Made by a program: the position numbers and the translations under genes. Shown here one piece after another: positions 62,638 to 64,000 of a stretch of 64,000 nucleotides of DNA. Source of the DNA: Roseomonas marmotae (GTDB lineage Bacteria; Pseudomonadota; Alphaproteobacteria; Acetobacterales; Acetobacteraceae); contig NZ_CP061091.1 in assembly GCF_017654485.1 (NCBI RefSeq), positions 3,501,233 through 3,565,232 on the forward strand. Reading direction: 5' to 3'. The notes under the pieces were generated by a model. The model saw only the letters and a program-made list of their open reading frames with translations. It was not told the DNA's origin and made no database searches. Position 1 is the first letter of the stretch, and each line of letters begins with the position of its first letter.

Positions 62638-63414
62638 ATGGCTGATTACGAGATGATCCTGACCGAGGTGCAGGGCGCTGCCGGGGTGATCCGGCTCAAC
62701 CGCCCGCAGGCCCTGAACGCGCTGTGCGACCAGTTGATGGACGAGGTGGCGCAGGCGCTGCGGGCCTTCGATGCCGACCCCGCCATCGCCGCCATCGTCC
62801 TGACCGGCAGCGACAAGGCCTTCGCCGCCGGCGCCGATATCAAGGAGATGCAGCCGCGCTCCTGGCCCGACACCTATCGCCACGACTTCATCGCCCCCTG
62901 GGAGGCCGTGCTGGGCGTCCATAAGCCCGTCATCGCCGCCATCGCCGGCTTCGCCCTGGGCGGGGGCTGCGAGGTCGCGATGATGTGCGATATCCTGATC
63001 GCCGCCGACAATGCCAAATTCGGCCAGCCCGAGATCCGGCTGGGCATCCTGCCGGGTGCCGGCGGCAGCCAGCGGCTGACCCGCGCCATCGGCAAGTCCA
63101 AGGCGATGGAGATGGTGCTGACCGGCCGCATGATGGACGCGCAGGAGGCCGAGCGGACGGGGCTGGTGGCCCGCGTGGTGCCGCTGGCGGAGCTGCTGCC
63201 GGAGGCCGTGGCCCTGGCCCAGAAGATCGGCGAGCTGTCGCCCCCCGCCGTCGCCATGGCCAAGGAGGCGGTGAACGCCGCCTTCGAGCTGCCGCTGCGC
63301 GAGGGCCTGCGGCTGGAGCGGCGCCTTTTCCTCTCCCTCTTCGGGACGGAGGACCAGAAGGAGGGGATGTCGGCCTTCCTGGAGAAGCGCAAGCCCAGCT
63401 TCCGGCAGGGCTGA
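62638..63414 (+). CDS. Enoyl-CoA hydratase
   Basis: A 258 aa crotonase-family enzyme that hydrates enoyl-CoA in beta-oxidation. The oxyanion-hole segments are [11 protein letters not shown] and [15 protein letters not shown], and the catalytic acidic residues are in [23 protein letters not shown] stands upstream of the ATG at 62638. Confidence 0.94.
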   Translation: MADYEMILTEVQGAAGVIRLNRPQALNALCDQLMDEVAQALRAFDADPAIAAIVLTGSDKAFAAGADIKEMQPRSWPDTYRHDFIAPWEAVLGVHKPVIAAIAGFALGGGCEVAMMCDILIAADNAKFGQPEIRLGILPGAGGSQRLTRAIGKSKAMEMVLTGRMMDAQEAERTGLVARVVPLAELLPEAVALAQKIGELSPPAVAMAKEAVNAAFELPLREGLRLERRLFLSLFGTEDQKEGMSAFLEKRKPSFRQG

Positions 63415-63440
63415 TTCACGGCGCCGCGATGCCCTCCTCA

Positions 63441-63469
63441 TTGACTCTTATCCCCAGGGGCGGGTAGAA
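63441..63469 (+). promoter_or_regulatory. rpsT promoter with a DnaA-box-like sequence
   Basis: TTGACT (63441-63446), 17 nt spacer, GTAGAA (63464-63469). Within the spacer TTATCCCCA (63448-63456) differs from the DnaA box TTATCCACA at one base. Confidence 0.6.
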
Positions 63470-63541
63470 GCGGCGCCTTCCCGTGGCGGGCTGAACGGCC
63501 CGCGCGTATTTCAGAAACAGATACTGGTCCGAACACACGCC

Positions 63542-63820
63542 ATGGCGAATACGGCTTCCGCGCGCAAGCGCATCCGGCAGACGGCCACCCGCAACGAGCG
63601 CAACCGCGCCCGCCGCTCCCGCGTCTCCACCTTCCTCGTGAAGGTCGAGAAGGCGATCGCTGGCGGCGACAAGACCGCTGCCCAGGCGGCATTCAAGGAT
63701 GTGCAGCCTGAGCTGCAGCGTGCCGGCACGAAGGGCGTGATGCACGCCAACACCGTTGCCCGCAAGCTGTCGCGCCTCTCCGCGCGCATCAAGGCACTGG
63801 CGGGCTCCGCGCAGGCCTGA
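63542..63820 (+). CDS. rpsT: 30S ribosomal protein S20
   Basis: A 92 aa basic helical protein, [20 protein letters not shown] and onward, with the family's C-terminal [20 protein letters not shown]. It binds the 5' and 3' minor domains of 16S rRNA. Its place before dnaA is typical in alphaproteobacteria. Confidence 0.96.
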   Translation: MANTASARKRIRQTATRNERNRARRSRVSTFLVKVEKAIAGGDKTAAQAAFKDVQPELQRAGTKGVMHANTVARKLSRLSARIKALAGSAQA

Positions 63821-63830
63821 AGCAGTGGCT

Positions 63831-63857
63831 CAACCCTGTGGGCTTCCCGCAGGGTTG
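63831..63857 (+). terminator. Hairpin after rpsT
   Basis: CAACCCTGTGGG pairs with CCCGCAGGGTTG across a 3 nt loop (one G-T pair). No T tract follows, so termination is uncertain. Confidence 0.5.
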
Positions 63858-63969
63858 ACCGGACGGGCCTCTGTTCACGTATATTCCCGTTGCGCCGGCT
63901 GGCCGGCGGGAATAGCTTCCAAGAACAGGCGCCCGCCAAATCAAATTGTTCCACTCATCTCGGTTTATT

Positions 63970-63997
63970 AGCCGTTCTTCCGGCTGGGTCTTTTTTT
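63970..63997 (+). terminator. Terminator-like hairpin at the window end
   Basis: AGCCG, 6 nt loop, CGGCT, then GGGTC and T7. It lies between rpsT and the expected dnaA and could end rpsT read-through or act in the dnaA leader. Confidence 0.5.
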
Positions 63998-64000
63998 ACC

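Noticed and set aside
1..64000. Mobile elements, prophage or CRISPR array
   Set aside because: No transposase, integrase, attachment repeats or spaced direct repeats were seen; the two tRNAs have no integrase beside them.

Overview
The window is a 64 kb piece of a high-GC alphaproteobacterial chromosome. The proteins fit the family Acetobacteraceae, most likely Roseomonas or a close relative. This is inferred from codon use, from the gene neighbourhoods and from a complete PhyR/NepR/EcfG general stress locus, which is confined to Alphaproteobacteria. The right end carries mutM, an enoyl-CoA hydratase and rpsT. In alphaproteobacteria this order usually lies just before dnaA, so the chromosome origin is probably close. 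I see no prophage, insertion sequence or CRISPR array. The window reads as core chromosome.

Layout, left half. A heme oxygenase and bacteriophytochrome kinase operon (0.1-3.3 kb) is followed by a Tim44-like protein, a lipid kinase and the glycolate oxidase genes glcD, glcE and glcF (6.3-10.6 kb, minus strand). Next come rpmJ and a peroxide-defence block: oxyR divergent from ahpC and ahpD. A strong small-RNA candidate lies at about 13.46-13.54 kb. Then follow DinB, an N-formylglutamate amidohydrolase, tRNA-Val(GAC), a malate/lactate dehydrogenase, lipB, tRNA-Leu(GAG) and maeB. A VWA/DnaJ pair precedes galU, ugd and a phosphohexomutase (21.3-24.9 kb), which make UDP-glucuronate and mannose-1-phosphate precursors for polysaccharide. 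Exporters, a D-threonine-aldolase-like enzyme, an AGE-family epimerase and hisF-hisE-HIT follow.

Layout, right half. This begins with a ChrA chromate transporter and an apparently frameshifted SH3 protein. A DsrE/MoeB pair, DUF1194 and DUF3775 proteins and typA come next. A four-gene overlapping minus-strand operon (glycosyltransferase, TVP38, Smr, HTH) is divergent from ctaA, a PAS histidine kinase, tldD and an acetyltransferase. A large secreted hydrolase-like protein follows. Then come kdgD and its GntR regulator, divergent from a polar amino acid ABC transporter. Both promoters have inverted repeats at the start site that share a CTGACAA core. The general stress response locus (56.4-60.7 kb) contains phyR, two ECF sigma genes, nepR and a HisKA_2-type kinase. 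It is followed by small envelope proteins of kinds that are often stress-induced, then mutM, the enoyl-CoA hydratase and rpsT.

The most useful leads are the Hfq-type sRNA candidate, the shared operators of the kdgD/ABC region with a 14-codon leader peptide before the first permease, an EcfG-type promoter firing antisense inside the stress locus, the SH3 frameshift, and a MutM zinc finger that lacks its fourth cysteine.
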